Positions 32,986 through 42,970 of a stretch of 64,000 nucleotides of DNA are shown here, piece by piece. Source of the DNA: Microlunatus lacustris (lineage in GTDB: Bacteria > Actinomycetota > Actinomycetes > Propionibacteriales > Propionibacteriaceae). The position numbers and the translations under genes were made by a program. How positions within the stretch are numbered: the first letter of the stretch is position 1; every line of letters starts with the position of its first letter. The notes below the pieces were generated by a model. The model was not told the origin of the DNA and did no database searches. It worked only from the letters and a program-made list of their open reading frames with translations. The stretch covers positions 356,746-420,745 of the forward strand of contig BAAAJN010000002.1 in NCBI GenBank assembly GCA_039527025.1, written 5' to 3'.

Positions 32986-33974
32986 CGGGCCAGCACCTCC
33001 CGGGCCAGGTTCCGGTAGGCCTCCGCCCCCGGCGACGTGGTCGCGTAGGTGGTGATCGGCTCGCCGGCGACCGTCGTCTCCGGGAACTTGACGGTCCGCC
33101 GGATGACGGTGTGGAAGACGCGGTCGCCGAACGCCTGCACGACCCGCTCCAGCACCTCACGGCTGTGCAGGGTGCGGGGGTCGTACATGGTGCCGAGGAT
33201 GCCCAGGATCTCCAGCCGCGGGTTCAGCCGGTCCTGCACCTTGGTGATGGTGTCGTTGAGCAGGGCGATCCCGCGCAGGGCGAAGAACTCGCACTCCAGC
33301 GGCATGATCACCTTGTCCGCCGCGGTCAGCGCGTTCACCGTGAGCAGCCCGAGGCTGGGCGCGCAGTCGATGAGGATGACGTCGTAGCGGTCGCGCACCT
33401 TCTCCAGCACCCGCAGCAGCGTCTGCTCGCGCGCCACCTCCGAGACCAGCTGGATCTCCGCGGCCGAGAGGTCGATGTTGCTGGGCAGGATGTCCAGGCC
33501 GGGCACGTTGGTGGTGTCGATGACGTCGTCGACGGCCACGTCGCGGGCCAGCAGCAGGTTGTAGACGCTGTGACCGAGGGTGTGCGGGTTGACGCCCAGC
33601 CCGACCGACAGCGAGCCCTGCGGGTCGAAGTCGACGAGCAGCACCTTGCGGCCCAGCTCGGCCAGGGTCGCACCCAGGTTGATCGTGGTGGTGGTCTTGC
33701 CGACCCCGCCCTTCTGGTTGCAGAGGGCGATGATCATGGCCGGGCCGCCGGTGGGCGGGCCGGGGTCGGGCAGGTCGGGCCAGGGCCGGCCGGTCGGACC
33801 CATCACCGGCTCCGGGATCAGCGGCTCCTCGGTGACCGGCGCGCCGGGCACCTTGAACTCCTCCGGGGCCCGGGCGCCGTCCCCGGCGGGGTCGAAGAGC
33901 GACTCCACACCGGCGGAGTCGACCGTGGGCTGCCCGACCGACGGGGAACCGCCGGCCTCGTCGGGCTGCTGCAC
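32970..33974 (-). CDS. parA: ParA-family chromosome partitioning ATPase
   Basis: A 334-residue deviant Walker-A ATPase. After a Pro-rich N-terminal extension of about 78 residues, MIIALCNQKGGVGKTTTTIN carries the deviant motif KGGVGKT (88-94); VLLVDFDPQGS and VILIDCAPSLG follow. GTG 33974 is chosen over 34052 because GAGGAGG lies six bases upstream. It resembles the Rv1708-type ParA, the second ParA of actinobacteria (not the ParAB at oriC). A small RHH-like protein is its likely DNA-binding partner. Confidence 0.93.
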   Translation of the reverse strand: MQQPDEAGGSPSVGQPTVDSAGVESLFDPAGDGARAPEEFKVPGAPVTEEPLIPEPVMGPTGRPWPDLPDPGPPTGGPAMIIALCNQKGGVGKTTTTINLGATLAELGRKVLLVDFDPQGSLSVGLGVNPHTLGHSVYNLLLARDVAVDDVIDTTNVPGLDILPSNIDLSAAEIQLVSEVAREQTLLRVLEKVRDRYDVILIDCAPSLGLLTVNALTAADKVIMPLECEFFALRGIALLNDTITKVQDRLNPRLEILGILGTMYDPRTLHSREVLERVVQAFGDRVFHTVIRRTVKFPETTVAGEPITTYATTSPGAEAYRNLAREVLARCHAG

Positions 33975-34065
33975 TCGGGTCCTCCTCGCGTCGGCGTCGG
34001 TCTGGTCGAGCGGGGGCGGGACCGGACCGGGGGCGGGCACCGTCCGGCGCACGCTCCGGGGCAGC

Positions 34066-35058
<993 letters not shown>

Positions 35059-35067
35059 CGGCCCTGC

Positions 35068-36183
35068 CTAGGCCAGGACGTCGGCGAGCTCGCGGTGGCC
35101 GACGCCGTGCGAAGCCGCGACCGGAGCGCTGACCAGCGCGCCGTCGTGGGTGTTCAGGCCCAGTGCCAGGGCCGGGTCCGCCCGCAGGGCGTCCTGCCAG
35201 CCGCGGTCGGCGAGGCTGAGCGCGTAGGGCAGGGTGACGTTGGTCAGGGCGTAGGTGGAGGTGTGCGGCACGGCCCCCGGCATGTTGGCCACGCAGTAGA
35301 AGATCGAGTTGTGGACCCGGTACGTCGGCTCCGCGTGCGTGGTGGGCCGGCTGTCCTCGAAGCAGCCGCCCTGGTCGATGGCGATGTCCACGAGCACGCT
35401 GCCCGGCTTCATCCGGGCCACCAGCGCGTTGGTCACCACGGTGGGCGCCTTGGCGCCGGGCACCAGCACCGCGCCGATCACCAGGTCGGCGTCCAGGACG
35501 GCCCGCTCCACCTCCAGGGCGTTGGAGGCGACGGTCTGCAGGTGGCCCTGGTAGATCTTGTCCGCGTCCCGGAGCTTGTCGATGTTGCGGTCCAGCAGCA
35601 GCACCTCGGCCTGCATGCCCAGCGCGATGACGGCGGCGTTCATCCCGGACACACCGGCGCCGATGACCACGACCTTGGCCGCGTGGACGCCGGAGACGCC
35701 GCCCATCAGGGTGCCGCGACCGCCGCCCTGGGCCATCAGGTGGTAGGCGCCGACCTGCGGCGCGATCCGGCCGGCCACCTCGCTCATCGGGGCCAGCAGG
35801 GGCAGCGCGCCGTTCGGCAGCTGGACGGTCTCGTAGGCGATCCCGGTGACCCGGCGGTCGAGCAGGGCCGAGGTGCACTCCCGGTTCGCGGCCAGGTGCA
35901 GGTAGGTGAAGAGCAGCTGGCCGGGCTGCAGGCGCGGGTACTCCTCGGCCACCGGCTCCTTGACCTTCATGATCATCTCGGCCTGGCCCCAGACCTGGTC
36001 GTGGTCGGGGACGATCTTGGCGCCCGCCGCCGCGTACTCGTCGTCGGGGATGGAGGAGCCGAGGCCGGCGCCCGCCTGGATGATCACATCGTGCCCGTGC
36101 TGGACGAGCTCGGTCACCCCCGAGGGGGTGATCGCCACCCGGTACTCGTGGTTCTTGATCTCGGTCGGGACTCCTACCAGCAT
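35068..36183 (-). CDS. ald: Alanine dehydrogenase
   Basis: Catalyses reversible oxidative deamination of L-alanine to pyruvate with NAD. The 371-residue length equals the mycobacterial enzyme. The N-terminal LVGVPTEIKNHEYRVAITP segment contains the substrate-binding Arg/Lys, and VVIGAGVSGMNAAV holds the NAD fold near 170. ATG 36183 is preferred over GTG 36195 because GAGGAG lies 11 bases upstream while overlapping the earlier GTG. TATGCT at 36236-36241 (minus) is a possible -10. xerD follows directly, so this gene may read into the parA/scp group. Confidence 0.96.
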   Translation of the reverse strand: MLVGVPTEIKNHEYRVAITPSGVTELVQHGHDVIIQAGAGLGSSIPDDEYAAAGAKIVPDHDQVWGQAEMIMKVKEPVAEEYPRLQPGQLLFTYLHLAANRECTSALLDRRVTGIAYETVQLPNGALPLLAPMSEVAGRIAPQVGAYHLMAQGGGRGTLMGGVSGVHAAKVVVIGAGVSGMNAAVIALGMQAEVLLLDRNIDKLRDADKIYQGHLQTVASNALEVERAVLDADLVIGAVLVPGAKAPTVVTNALVARMKPGSVLVDIAIDQGGCFEDSRPTTHAEPTYRVHNSIFYCVANMPGAVPHTSTYALTNVTLPYALSLADRGWQDALRADPALALGLNTHDGALVSAPVAASHGVGHRELADVLA

Positions 36184-36358
36184 GGGTGCTCGCACTCCTC
36201 AGGTCGGCTCGGGTGGCCGTGTCGTCGCGTGCCTGAGCATAGACTCACCGGCCCTCGCCGCCCCGGGGCGCACCTCGGCACGAACCGCTGACGAGTCGCA
36301 GGCCCCCGGCGCGTCCGGGTGCGGTCCTCCAGCGCGTCCTGCTGGCGGGCCGGTCGCC

Positions 36359-36931
36359 TCAGCGCAGCGGGATGCCGCGCCGGTCGGCGGCGAAGCTGGG
36401 CGAGCCGACCAGGATGAGGATCCCCTCGACCACCGACCAGACCCAGACCAGTGGGGACAGCACGCCGAGCGAGAGCACTGTCAGCAGCAGCTGCAGGACG
36501 GCCACGCCGCTGCGGCCGAGGTAGAAGTTGTGCACCCCGAAGACGCCCAGCACGATGGCGAGGACGCCGGCGCCCACCCGGGACTTCTGGGCCGCGTACA
36601 GGCTCTGCTGGTAGGCCAGCTGCCGGGGATCGGGCTGGTGGACGAGCTGCCGGGCGTCGGGCTGGTAGGCCCAGGCCACCGGGGCGGTGGTCTCGTAGGG
36701 GTTGGGCGCCGGCCGGTCCCAGACCTGCGGCTCCAGCGCGTAGGGGCTCGGGTGGCTCGACGGTCGCGGCTCCAGAGGGACCCAGGCCGGGCGGGGGGCC
36801 TGCCCGGCGGGCAGCTGCACGGTGGGCTCGGCAGCCGAGGGCGCCCAGCGCGGCGTGGCCGGGCCGGTCGGGTGCAGCGGCGCCGAGCTGGCGGGCCGTG
36901 CGGACTCGGGCACGGACGAGGGGTGGGTCAT
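36359..36931 (-). CDS. TM2-domain membrane protein with Pro-rich N-terminus
   Basis: A 190-residue protein. Residues 1-115 are rich in Pro, Ala, Ser and Tyr/Gln and likely disordered; the C-terminal part is a TM2 domain (two membrane helices, about 118-180) with the GVFGVHNFYLGRSGVAVLQLL signature including the DRF-like turn replaced by HNFYLGR. TM2 proteins are small membrane proteins of unknown function. ATG 36931 is the start. It stands between ald and the Nudix gene; no functional inference is warranted. Confidence 0.85.
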   Translation of the reverse strand: MTHPSSVPESARPASSAPLHPTGPATPRWAPSAAEPTVQLPAGQAPRPAWVPLEPRPSSHPSPYALEPQVWDRPAPNPYETTAPVAWAYQPDARQLVHQPDPRQLAYQQSLYAAQKSRVGAGVLAIVLGVFGVHNFYLGRSGVAVLQLLLTVLSLGVLSPLVWVWSVVEGILILVGSPSFAADRRGIPLR

Positions 36932-36953
36932 GGCAGGCTCCCGGTGACGGCGG

Positions 36954-36972
36954 GTCCTCCCCGCCGGAGGAC
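36954..36972. terminator. Possible hairpin downstream of the pyrG-Nudix genes
   Basis: GTCCTCC and GGAGGAC form a perfect 7-bp stem around CCGCC in the 114-base gap between the Nudix stop and the TM2 gene start. No T-run is evident. Confidence 0.35.
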
Positions 36973-37045
36973 GCCTCCACGATAGGCGCCAGCCGGACCG
37001 CTCGGGGTACCCGGCAGCAGCTGGGGACGCGGCCGTGCGTCCGGG

Positions 37046-37723
37046 TCAGCGACGGGTGGCGGTGAGCAGGTGCTCCCGGGCCGGCCAGGGGGCGTCGGCG
37101 GGGCGCAGCGAGGCCCAGCCGCGGGAGCGCGCGGCCTCGGCGGCGAGCACCCCGGACACCAGGCTCGGGTTGTGCAGCCGACCACCCAGGACCGCGTCGA
37201 CGAGGTCGGACAGCGAGGCCCAGACCACGTCCATGTCGGCCTCCTCGCCTTCGCGGACGAACCCGTCCGGCGCCGCTGTGCTGCGCAGGTCCCGGGCCAG
37301 GTACACCCGGATCGCCTCCCCGAGGATGCCGGGGGTGGAGAACTGGTCGACGAGCACGTGCCACCGGCCGGCCGCCAGGTCGACCTCCTCGGCCAGCTCG
37401 CGCTGGACGGCGGCGAGGTAGTCCTCGCCGTCGACGTCGAGGAGCCCGGCGGGCGGCTCGACCAGCCGGTGCCGGACGGGGTGCCGGTACTGCCGCACCA
37501 GCGCCACCCGCTCGTCGGCGTCCAGGGCGATGACCGCCACCGCGCCCGGGTGCTGCAGGTACTCCCGGTGGATCAGGCTGCCGTCGGGGGTGCGGACGGA
37601 GTCCTGGCGGAAGTCGGCGATGTGCCCGTGGCCCAGGACGGTGCTGTCCTCCACCGGCCAGGCCAGCGGGACGTCGGTCAGCTCGGCCGGGGACAGCACG
37701 GTCGGGACGGGCAGGTCGCTCAC
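37046..37723 (-). CDS. Nudix hydrolase (ADP-ribose pyrophosphatase-like)
   Basis: A 225-residue hydrolase matching the Rv1700-type ADP-ribose diphosphatase that follows pyrG in M. tuberculosis. The Nudix box lies at about 92-114 (GLLDVDGEDYLAAV then RELAEEVDL), with the REL-EE core intact, and RQYRHPVRHRLVEPPAG precedes it. GTG 37723 overlaps the pyrG stop by four bases, indicating translational coupling. It probably degrades ADP-ribose to AMP and ribose phosphate. Confidence 0.92.
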   Translation of the reverse strand: MSDLPVPTVLSPAELTDVPLAWPVEDSTVLGHGHIADFRQDSVRTPDGSLIHREYLQHPGAVAVIALDADERVALVRQYRHPVRHRLVEPPAGLLDVDGEDYLAAVQRELAEEVDLAAGRWHVLVDQFSTPGILGEAIRVYLARDLRSTAAPDGFVREGEEADMDVVWASLSDLVDAVLGGRLHNPSLVSGVLAAEAARSRGWASLRPADAPWPAREHLLTATRR

Positions 37724-39402
37724 GGCCGACCGTCCACGGGCAGCCGGGTGGCGAGCTTGCGGTTCAGCGCGGCCTCGACCAACCCGGCGAACAGCGGGTG
37801 CGGACGGGTGGGCCGCGACTTCAGCTCAGGGTGCGCCTGGGTGGCCACGAAGTAGGGGTGCACGTCGTCGGGCAGCTCGACGAACTCGACCAGCCGCGAG
37901 TCGGGCGAGGTGCCGCTGATCACCAGGCCCGCCGCCTCCAGCTGGTCCCGGTAGGCGTTGTTGACCTCGTAGCGGTGCCGGTGCCGCTCGGTGACGTCGG
38001 TGCTGCCGTACCGCTTGGCCACCACCGAGCCGGGCAGCAGCTCAGCCGGGTAGGAGCCCAGCCGCATCGAGCCGCCGAGGTCGCCGGCGCCGTTGACGAT
38101 GGCCACCTGCTCCGACATGGTCGCGATCACCGGGTGGGGGGTCTCGGGGGTGAACTCGCTGCTGTCGGCACCCTCGAGGCCGGCGAGGTTCCGGGCGACC
38201 TCGATCACCATCACCTGCAGCCCGAGGCAGAGGCCGAGGATCGGGATCTGGTGCTCACGGGCGAAACGGACGGCACCGACCTTGCCCTCCACGCCCCGGA
38301 TGCCGAAGCCGCCCGGGACGACGACCCCGTCGACGTCCTGCAGCGCCCGGGCCGCACCCTCGGGCGTCTCGCAGCCGTCGGACTGCACCCAGCGGATCTG
38401 CACCCGGGCCCGGTTGGCGAACCCGCCGGCGCGCAGCGCCTCGCTCACCGAGAGGTAGGCGTCGGGCAGGTCGATGTACTTGCCGACCAGCGCGATCACC
38501 ACCTCCTCCTTGGGGTGGTGGACGCGGTCGAGCAGGTCGTTCCAGCGGGTCCAGTCGACGTCGCGGAAGCGCAGGTCGAGCCGGCGCACCACGTAGGCGT
38601 CCAGGCCCTCGGAGTGCAGCACCTTGGGGATGTCGTAGATGCTCGGCGCGTCCACGCAGGCGACGACGGCCTGCTCGTCGACGTCGCACATCAGCGAGAT
38701 CTTCCGCTTCACCGACTCCGGGATCTCCCGGTCGGAGCGGCAGACGACGGCGTCGGGCTGGATGCCGACCTGGCGCAGTGCGGCGACGGAGTGCTGGGTG
38801 GGCTTGGTCTTGAGCTCACCGCTGGGGCCGATGTAGGGCACCAGCGAGACGTGCAGGAAGAACACGTTCTCCCGGCCGACGTCGTGCCGGACCTGCCGGG
38901 CCGCCTCCAGGAACGGCAGCGACTCGATGTCGCCGACGGTGCCGCCGATCTCGTGGATCACCACGTCGATGTGGTTGCCCTGAGCGTCGAGCCCGCCCAT
39001 GGCGAGCATGGAGTCCTTGATCTCGTTCGTGATGTGCGGGATCACCTGCACGGTGTCGCCGAGGTAGTCCCCCCGGCGCTCCTTGGCGATCACCGAGGAG
39101 TAGACCTTGCCGGTGGTCACGTTGGCCTCGGCCGACAGGTTGACGTTGAGGAAGCGCTCGTAGTGGCCGACGTCCAGGTCGGTCTCGGCGCCGTCCTCGG
39201 TGACGAACACCTCGCCGTGCTGGAACGGGTTCATGGTGCCGGGGTCCACGTTCAGGTACGGGTCCAGCTTCTGCATGGAGACGCTGAGGCCGCGGGCCAC
39301 CAGCAGCGAGCCGAGGCTGGACGCCGTCAGGCCCTTGCCGAGCGAGGAAGCGACCCCGCCGGTGACGAACAGGTGCTTCGTGTACTTCTCGCGTGCTCCC
39401 AC
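37720..39402 (-). CDS. pyrG: CTP synthase
   Basis: Converts UTP to CTP with ATP and glutamine. The 560-residue enzyme has an N-terminal synthase domain (KHLFVTGGVASSLGKGLTAS with P-loop, DPYLNVDPGTMNPFQHGEV) and a C-terminal class I glutamine amidotransferase domain with nucleophile Cys in LGLCLGLQVM. GTG 39402 gives a full-length protein; GGAGG lies close upstream and TAGGCT eight bases upstream of the start, so a leaderless or very short leader is likely. It precedes the Nudix gene, as in M. tuberculosis. Confidence 0.98.
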   Translation of the reverse strand: MGAREKYTKHLFVTGGVASSLGKGLTASSLGSLLVARGLSVSMQKLDPYLNVDPGTMNPFQHGEVFVTEDGAETDLDVGHYERFLNVNLSAEANVTTGKVYSSVIAKERRGDYLGDTVQVIPHITNEIKDSMLAMGGLDAQGNHIDVVIHEIGGTVGDIESLPFLEAARQVRHDVGRENVFFLHVSLVPYIGPSGELKTKPTQHSVAALRQVGIQPDAVVCRSDREIPESVKRKISLMCDVDEQAVVACVDAPSIYDIPKVLHSEGLDAYVVRRLDLRFRDVDWTRWNDLLDRVHHPKEEVVIALVGKYIDLPDAYLSVSEALRAGGFANRARVQIRWVQSDGCETPEGAARALQDVDGVVVPGGFGIRGVEGKVGAVRFAREHQIPILGLCLGLQVMVIEVARNLAGLEGADSSEFTPETPHPVIATMSEQVAIVNGAGDLGGSMRLGSYPAELLPGSVVAKRYGSTDVTERHRHRYEVNNAYRDQLEAAGLVISGTSPDSRLVEFVELPDDVHPYFVATQAHPELKSRPTRPHPLFAGLVEAALNRKLATRLPVDGRP

Positions 39403-39410
39403 GGGCCTCC

Positions 39411-39416
39411 AGCCTA
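39411..39416 (-). promoter_or_regulatory. Putative -10 box upstream of pyrG
   Basis: TAGGCT on the minus strand, eight bases before GTG 39402, within the stop region of the glycosyltransferase gene. Confidence 0.4.
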
Positions 39417-40481
39417 CGTGGGCGGACGCCGTCTGGTCGAATGCCTGCCCGTGCGGCGCTGCACCAGCCGCGCGTAGGTCCCCGCCAGGTCGCGGGCGAC
39501 CTGGTCCTCGTCGGGCCAGTCCGCCGCCCGCCGTCGGCCGGCCGCGGCCAGCGCGGCCCGGCGGTCGGGGTCGTCGGCGAGCGCGAGCACGGCGGCGGCC
39601 GCGGCCTCGACGTCGCCCGGGTCGACCAGGACGGCGGCGTCAGCGACCAGCTCGACGATCCCGCCGACCCGGGTGCTGACCAGGGGCAGCCCGGCCGCCA
39701 AGGCCTCCTGGGCCACCAGCGCCCGCGCCTCCCAGGTGGAGCTCAGCAGCATCAGGTCGGCGGCGGCCAGCAGCGAGGCGACGTCGTCGACCGGGCCGAG
39801 CAACCGGACCCGACCGGGTGCGCGGGCGGCGCGGGCGGCCAGGTCGTCGTGCAGTGGGCCGCCCCCGGCCAGCACGAAGGCCAGCTCGCTCCGGTCGGCC
39901 AGCCGATCGGCGACGCCGAGCACCAGGCCCAGGTTCTTCTGCGGCGCCAACCGGCCGACGGTGACCACGAGCACGTCGGCGGGACCCAGCCCGAGCTCGC
40001 TGCGGTAGCGGTCCCGAGCGACGGCGGGCAGGGCCAGCCGGGGAGCCGCCACCGGCCCGAGCTCCGCGTGCCGGGCGCCGGCCGCCCGCGCCGTCACGAC
40101 CAGGTCCTGGCTGGCCCCCAGGGTCAGGTCGGCCCCGCGGGCGACCACGACCTGCAGGGCGCGTCCCACCCGGCCGGCGACGCCGTCCGCCAGCACCGCG
40201 TTGTGCCAGGTGACCACCAGCGGGATGCGGCGGAGCCGGGTCCAGAACAGGGCCGCCGCCGCCGCCTTGTAGCCGTGCGCGTGCACCACGTCGACGCCGG
40301 CCAACCGGGCGAGCCGCCGGGGCGGTCCGACGTCGAGTCCGGCGAGGTCGTGGGCGACCGCCGTGGCGGGCGGGCAGAGCACCGTGACGTCGTGCCCCAG
40401 GGCGGCCAGCCGCGGAGCCAGGTCGGCCACGTGCCGGCCGATCCCGCCGGTGCTGGCGCTCAGGGTCTCAACGATCCGCAC
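39414..40481 (-). CDS. GT4-family glycosyltransferase
   Basis: A 355-residue retaining glycosyltransferase with two Rossmann-like domains. The donor-binding domain shows VVTVGRLAPQKNLGLVLG and the EX7E motif EARALVAQEALAAGLP (catalytic Glu residues near 245 and 253). GTG 40481 overlaps the MurJ-like stop by 14 bases, so it belongs to the MurJ-like/MraY-like group. The sugar and acceptor are unknown. Clustering with a flippase and polyprenyl-P transferase suggests it extends a lipid-linked glycan. Confidence 0.88.
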   Translation of the reverse strand: MRIVETLSASTGGIGRHVADLAPRLAALGHDVTVLCPPATAVAHDLAGLDVGPPRRLARLAGVDVVHAHGYKAAAAALFWTRLRRIPLVVTWHNAVLADGVAGRVGRALQVVVARGADLTLGASQDLVVTARAAGARHAELGPVAAPRLALPAVARDRYRSELGLGPADVLVVTVGRLAPQKNLGLVLGVADRLADRSELAFVLAGGGPLHDDLAARAARAPGRVRLLGPVDDVASLLAAADLMLLSSTWEARALVAQEALAAGLPLVSTRVGGIVELVADAAVLVDPGDVEAAAAAVLALADDPDRRAALAAAGRRRAADWPDEDQVARDLAGTYARLVQRRTGRHSTRRRPPT

Positions 40482-42093
40482 CGCGCACCTCCTCCTCGAC
40501 CGGCCGGCCGCGCAGCCGGGTGAGTCCGGTGAGCAGCGACCGGTCCAGCAGGGCGGTGACGCCGGCGAAGACCGCCGTGGCCAGCAGGGCCAGTCCGAGA
40601 CCCCCGAGCAGCGCGGTCAGCAGGCCGGCGTCGTCGAGCCGGCGGGCCGGCCACCAGCAGGCCAGCACCGTGACCGCCGCGGCGGCCAGCCCGACGAGCA
40701 GCGGCCGGGCGAGGGCGACCGCCACCCCCTGCCGGTGCAGGGCGGCCCACCCCACGACGGCGCCGACGGCCATCCCGAGCGAGACGCTGCCGGCGAGCAC
40801 CGGCACGAGGGCGCTCGGCGGGACGAGCAGCCGGAGCCCGGCCACCGCGACGATCACCGTTCCCCAGGCCAGGCCGGTGGCCAGGCCAGCCGCCCGGGCA
40901 CGGTGCTGGGCCAGCAGGGCGCGGGAGGCCAGACCCAGCAGCGCGAAGCCGACGACGGCGGGCGCGAAGGCGGCGATCGGGCCGGCCAGGGCGTCGGTCC
41001 GCCCGGAGCCGGGCCCGAGCACGAACACCCGGGCCACGGGGACGGCGGTGCCGGCCAGCAGCGCCGCGCCCAGCCAGGCCAGCAGGACGACGGACGGCGC
41101 CGTGTCCCCGAGCACCCGCCGCACACCGGTGCGGGCCCGGTGCAGGCCGCTGCCGTCGTCGTCCGCACCCGCGGCGACCGCCAGCCGGGGGAAGACGGTC
41201 TGCAGCAGCGGGGCGACCAGGACGGCGTAGGGCAGCAGGTAGAGCGCGTTGGCCCAGGTGAACCGGGTGAGCGCCCCCGGGTCGCCGCTGCGCTGGGCGG
41301 CCCAGCTGATCAGCAGCACGCTGAGCTGCTGCAGGACCAGGCCGACCAGGCCGGCGCCGGCGATCCGCAGCAGCACGCCCCGGTCACCGGTGGCGAACCG
41401 CAGCCGGGGCCGCAACCGCAGGCCCAGCCGGGCCAGCGGCACCAGGGTGCAGGCGGCGAGCGCCAGCACCCCGAGCGTCGTCCCCCAGCCCAGCACGGCG
41501 GCCGCGCTCGGCGTCAGCGCGCCGAGGTCGTCGCGGGCGGCCGCCGGGGCGAGGGCCGCGAACCCCAGGTAGGCGGCGACGACCACGAGGCTGGACACCA
41601 GAGGGGCCGTGGCGGCGGCGAGGAAGCGGGAGTGGGCCTGCAGCACGCCGGCGCTGACCACGGCCAGCCCGTAGAACCAGACCTGCGGGGCGAACACCAC
41701 GAGCAGGGCGGCGACGGTGCCGGCGCTGCCCGGGCAACCCGGCGAGGCCAGCAGCCGCGCGTACAGCGGCGCCCCGAGCAGGGCGACCAGGGCCGCGGGG
41801 GTGAGCACCAGCAGGGTCCAAGTGACCAGGGCGGAGACGGTGCGGGTGGTCTGCTCGGCGCGGCCGGCGGCGACGTGCCGGGTGACCACCGGCACCACGA
41901 CACCGGCCAGCACCCCGCCGGCGACGATCTCGAAGAGGATGTTCGGCAGCGTGTTCGCGGCGTTGTAGGCGTCGCCGAGGCAGGTGTCGCCGACGGTCTT
42001 GGAGAACACCACCGACCGGCCGAACCCGATCAGCCGGGCGGCCAGGGTCAGGCCCGCCAGACTGACCGCGACCGAGCCGACGCCGGCTCTCAC
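40468..42093 (-). CDS. MurJ/MviN-like lipid-linked oligosaccharide flippase
   Basis: A 541-residue membrane protein with about 14 hydrophobic segments and the MviN start RLIGFGRSVVFSKTVGDTCLGDAYNAAN, broken here into its essential parts: a charged Arg in helix 1 and a conserved Asp/Tyr in the loop after helix 1. MurJ-type proteins flip lipid II or related polyprenyl glycans. It lacks the C-terminal pseudokinase of the mycobacterial Rv3910 MurJ. It overlaps the GT4 gene and the MraY-like gene (GTGA), so the three form a unit. A second murJ elsewhere in the genome is likely. Confidence 0.85.
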   Translation of the reverse strand: MRAGVGSVAVSLAGLTLAARLIGFGRSVVFSKTVGDTCLGDAYNAANTLPNILFEIVAGGVLAGVVVPVVTRHVAAGRAEQTTRTVSALVTWTLLVLTPAALVALLGAPLYARLLASPGCPGSAGTVAALLVVFAPQVWFYGLAVVSAGVLQAHSRFLAAATAPLVSSLVVVAAYLGFAALAPAAARDDLGALTPSAAAVLGWGTTLGVLALAACTLVPLARLGLRLRPRLRFATGDRGVLLRIAGAGLVGLVLQQLSVLLISWAAQRSGDPGALTRFTWANALYLLPYAVLVAPLLQTVFPRLAVAAGADDDGSGLHRARTGVRRVLGDTAPSVVLLAWLGAALLAGTAVPVARVFVLGPGSGRTDALAGPIAAFAPAVVGFALLGLASRALLAQHRARAAGLATGLAWGTVIVAVAGLRLLVPPSALVPVLAGSVSLGMAVGAVVGWAALHRQGVAVALARPLLVGLAAAAVTVLACWWPARRLDDAGLLTALLGGLGLALLATAVFAGVTALLDRSLLTGLTRLRGRPVEEEVRGADR

Positions 42094-42968
42094 GCCCCCG
42101 CCGCCGGTGGCCGACCGAGACGGTCCAGCCGGCGGAGCCAGGGCGTGGCCTCGATGACGGCGGTGAAGCTGACCCGCTCGCTGGCCACGTTCAGACCGGC
42201 GACGGCCAGCAGGGCCAGCAGACGCGCGGACCGCGGTAGCGACGCCGCCGCCGCGGTGGCCAGCCCGGCCCCGAGGGCGTTGGCGCCGCAGTCACCGAGC
42301 ATCGAGCGGCCGGCCAGGTCGGCGGGCAGCACGCCGGCGACGGCACCGAGCAGCGGGCCGAGACCGGCCGCGGCGGGCTGCCCCGGCCGGGTGGTGCCGG
42401 CCACCAGGCCCAGACCGAGCAGGGCGACGACCTTGGCCGCCCGGCCCGGCCGCAGGTCCAGCAGGTTGACCAGGTTCGCGGTGCCGGCGACCAGCGTGGT
42501 GTCGAGGGTGATCTCGGCGAGCCTGGCGGGTGCGGACCGGCCGTCCCGTCGGCGTCCCCGGCCGCCGTCGAGCAGCAGGGCGGCCGCCCCGGCGCTGAGA
42601 CCGACGCCGACGATCTTGACGAGGCCGGTGGTCACCGTGCCGGCCCGGAGCGACCGCAGGTGCCCACGGAACCCGCGGGCCGCGGCCGAGCCGTGCAGGT
42701 CGTCGTGGACCCCGACCAGGCCGGCGCCCAGCACCGCGACCGCGACCGCGGCTGAGGTCCGCGGACCCGCGGCGGGGGCGGCCAGGGCCAGCCCTGCGAG
42801 CGTGGCGAGGACGGCGACCGGGCCCTCAGCCAGGGTCACCGGGTCCCCCGCGTGGTTCGACCGCCACCAGCGGCGCCCCTCCGGCTCGGGGGGCGGTCGA
42901 CGGGTGGCCAGGGCGGAGCCGGTCGCTGCGGCGGCCGCAGCCACCAGGGCCGGGGCCAGGACGGGCAC
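42090..42968 (-). CDS. MraY/WecA-like polyprenyl-phosphate sugar-phosphate transferase
   Basis: A 292-residue membrane protein of the PNPT superfamily, shorter than MraY (about 360). It keeps the catalytic aspartate region GLVGVHDDLHG (DD near 98-99), the loop NLVNLLDLRPGRAAK where MraY has NLxDGxDG, and MLGDCGANALGAGL near the C-terminus. The terminal HH loop of MraY is absent. It would load a sugar-1-phosphate on a polyprenyl carrier. It is translationally coupled with the MurJ-like gene and starts two bases before the steB/mctB stop. Confidence 0.8.
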   Translation of the reverse strand: MPVLAPALVAAAAAATGSALATRRPPPEPEGRRWWRSNHAGDPVTLAEGPVAVLATLAGLALAAPAAGPRTSAAVAVAVLGAGLVGVHDDLHGSAAARGFRGHLRSLRAGTVTTGLVKIVGVGLSAGAAALLLDGGRGRRRDGRSAPARLAEITLDTTLVAGTANLVNLLDLRPGRAAKVVALLGLGLVAGTTRPGQPAAAGLGPLLGAVAGVLPADLAGRSMLGDCGANALGAGLATAAAASLPRSARLLALLAVAGLNVASERVSFTAVIEATPWLRRLDRLGRPPAAGA

Positions 42969-42970
42969 GG

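Noticed and set aside
37798..39477. 559-residue plus-strand frame opposite pyrG
   Set aside because: Val/Asp/His-rich shadow of pyrG; CTP synthase motifs lie on the minus strand.
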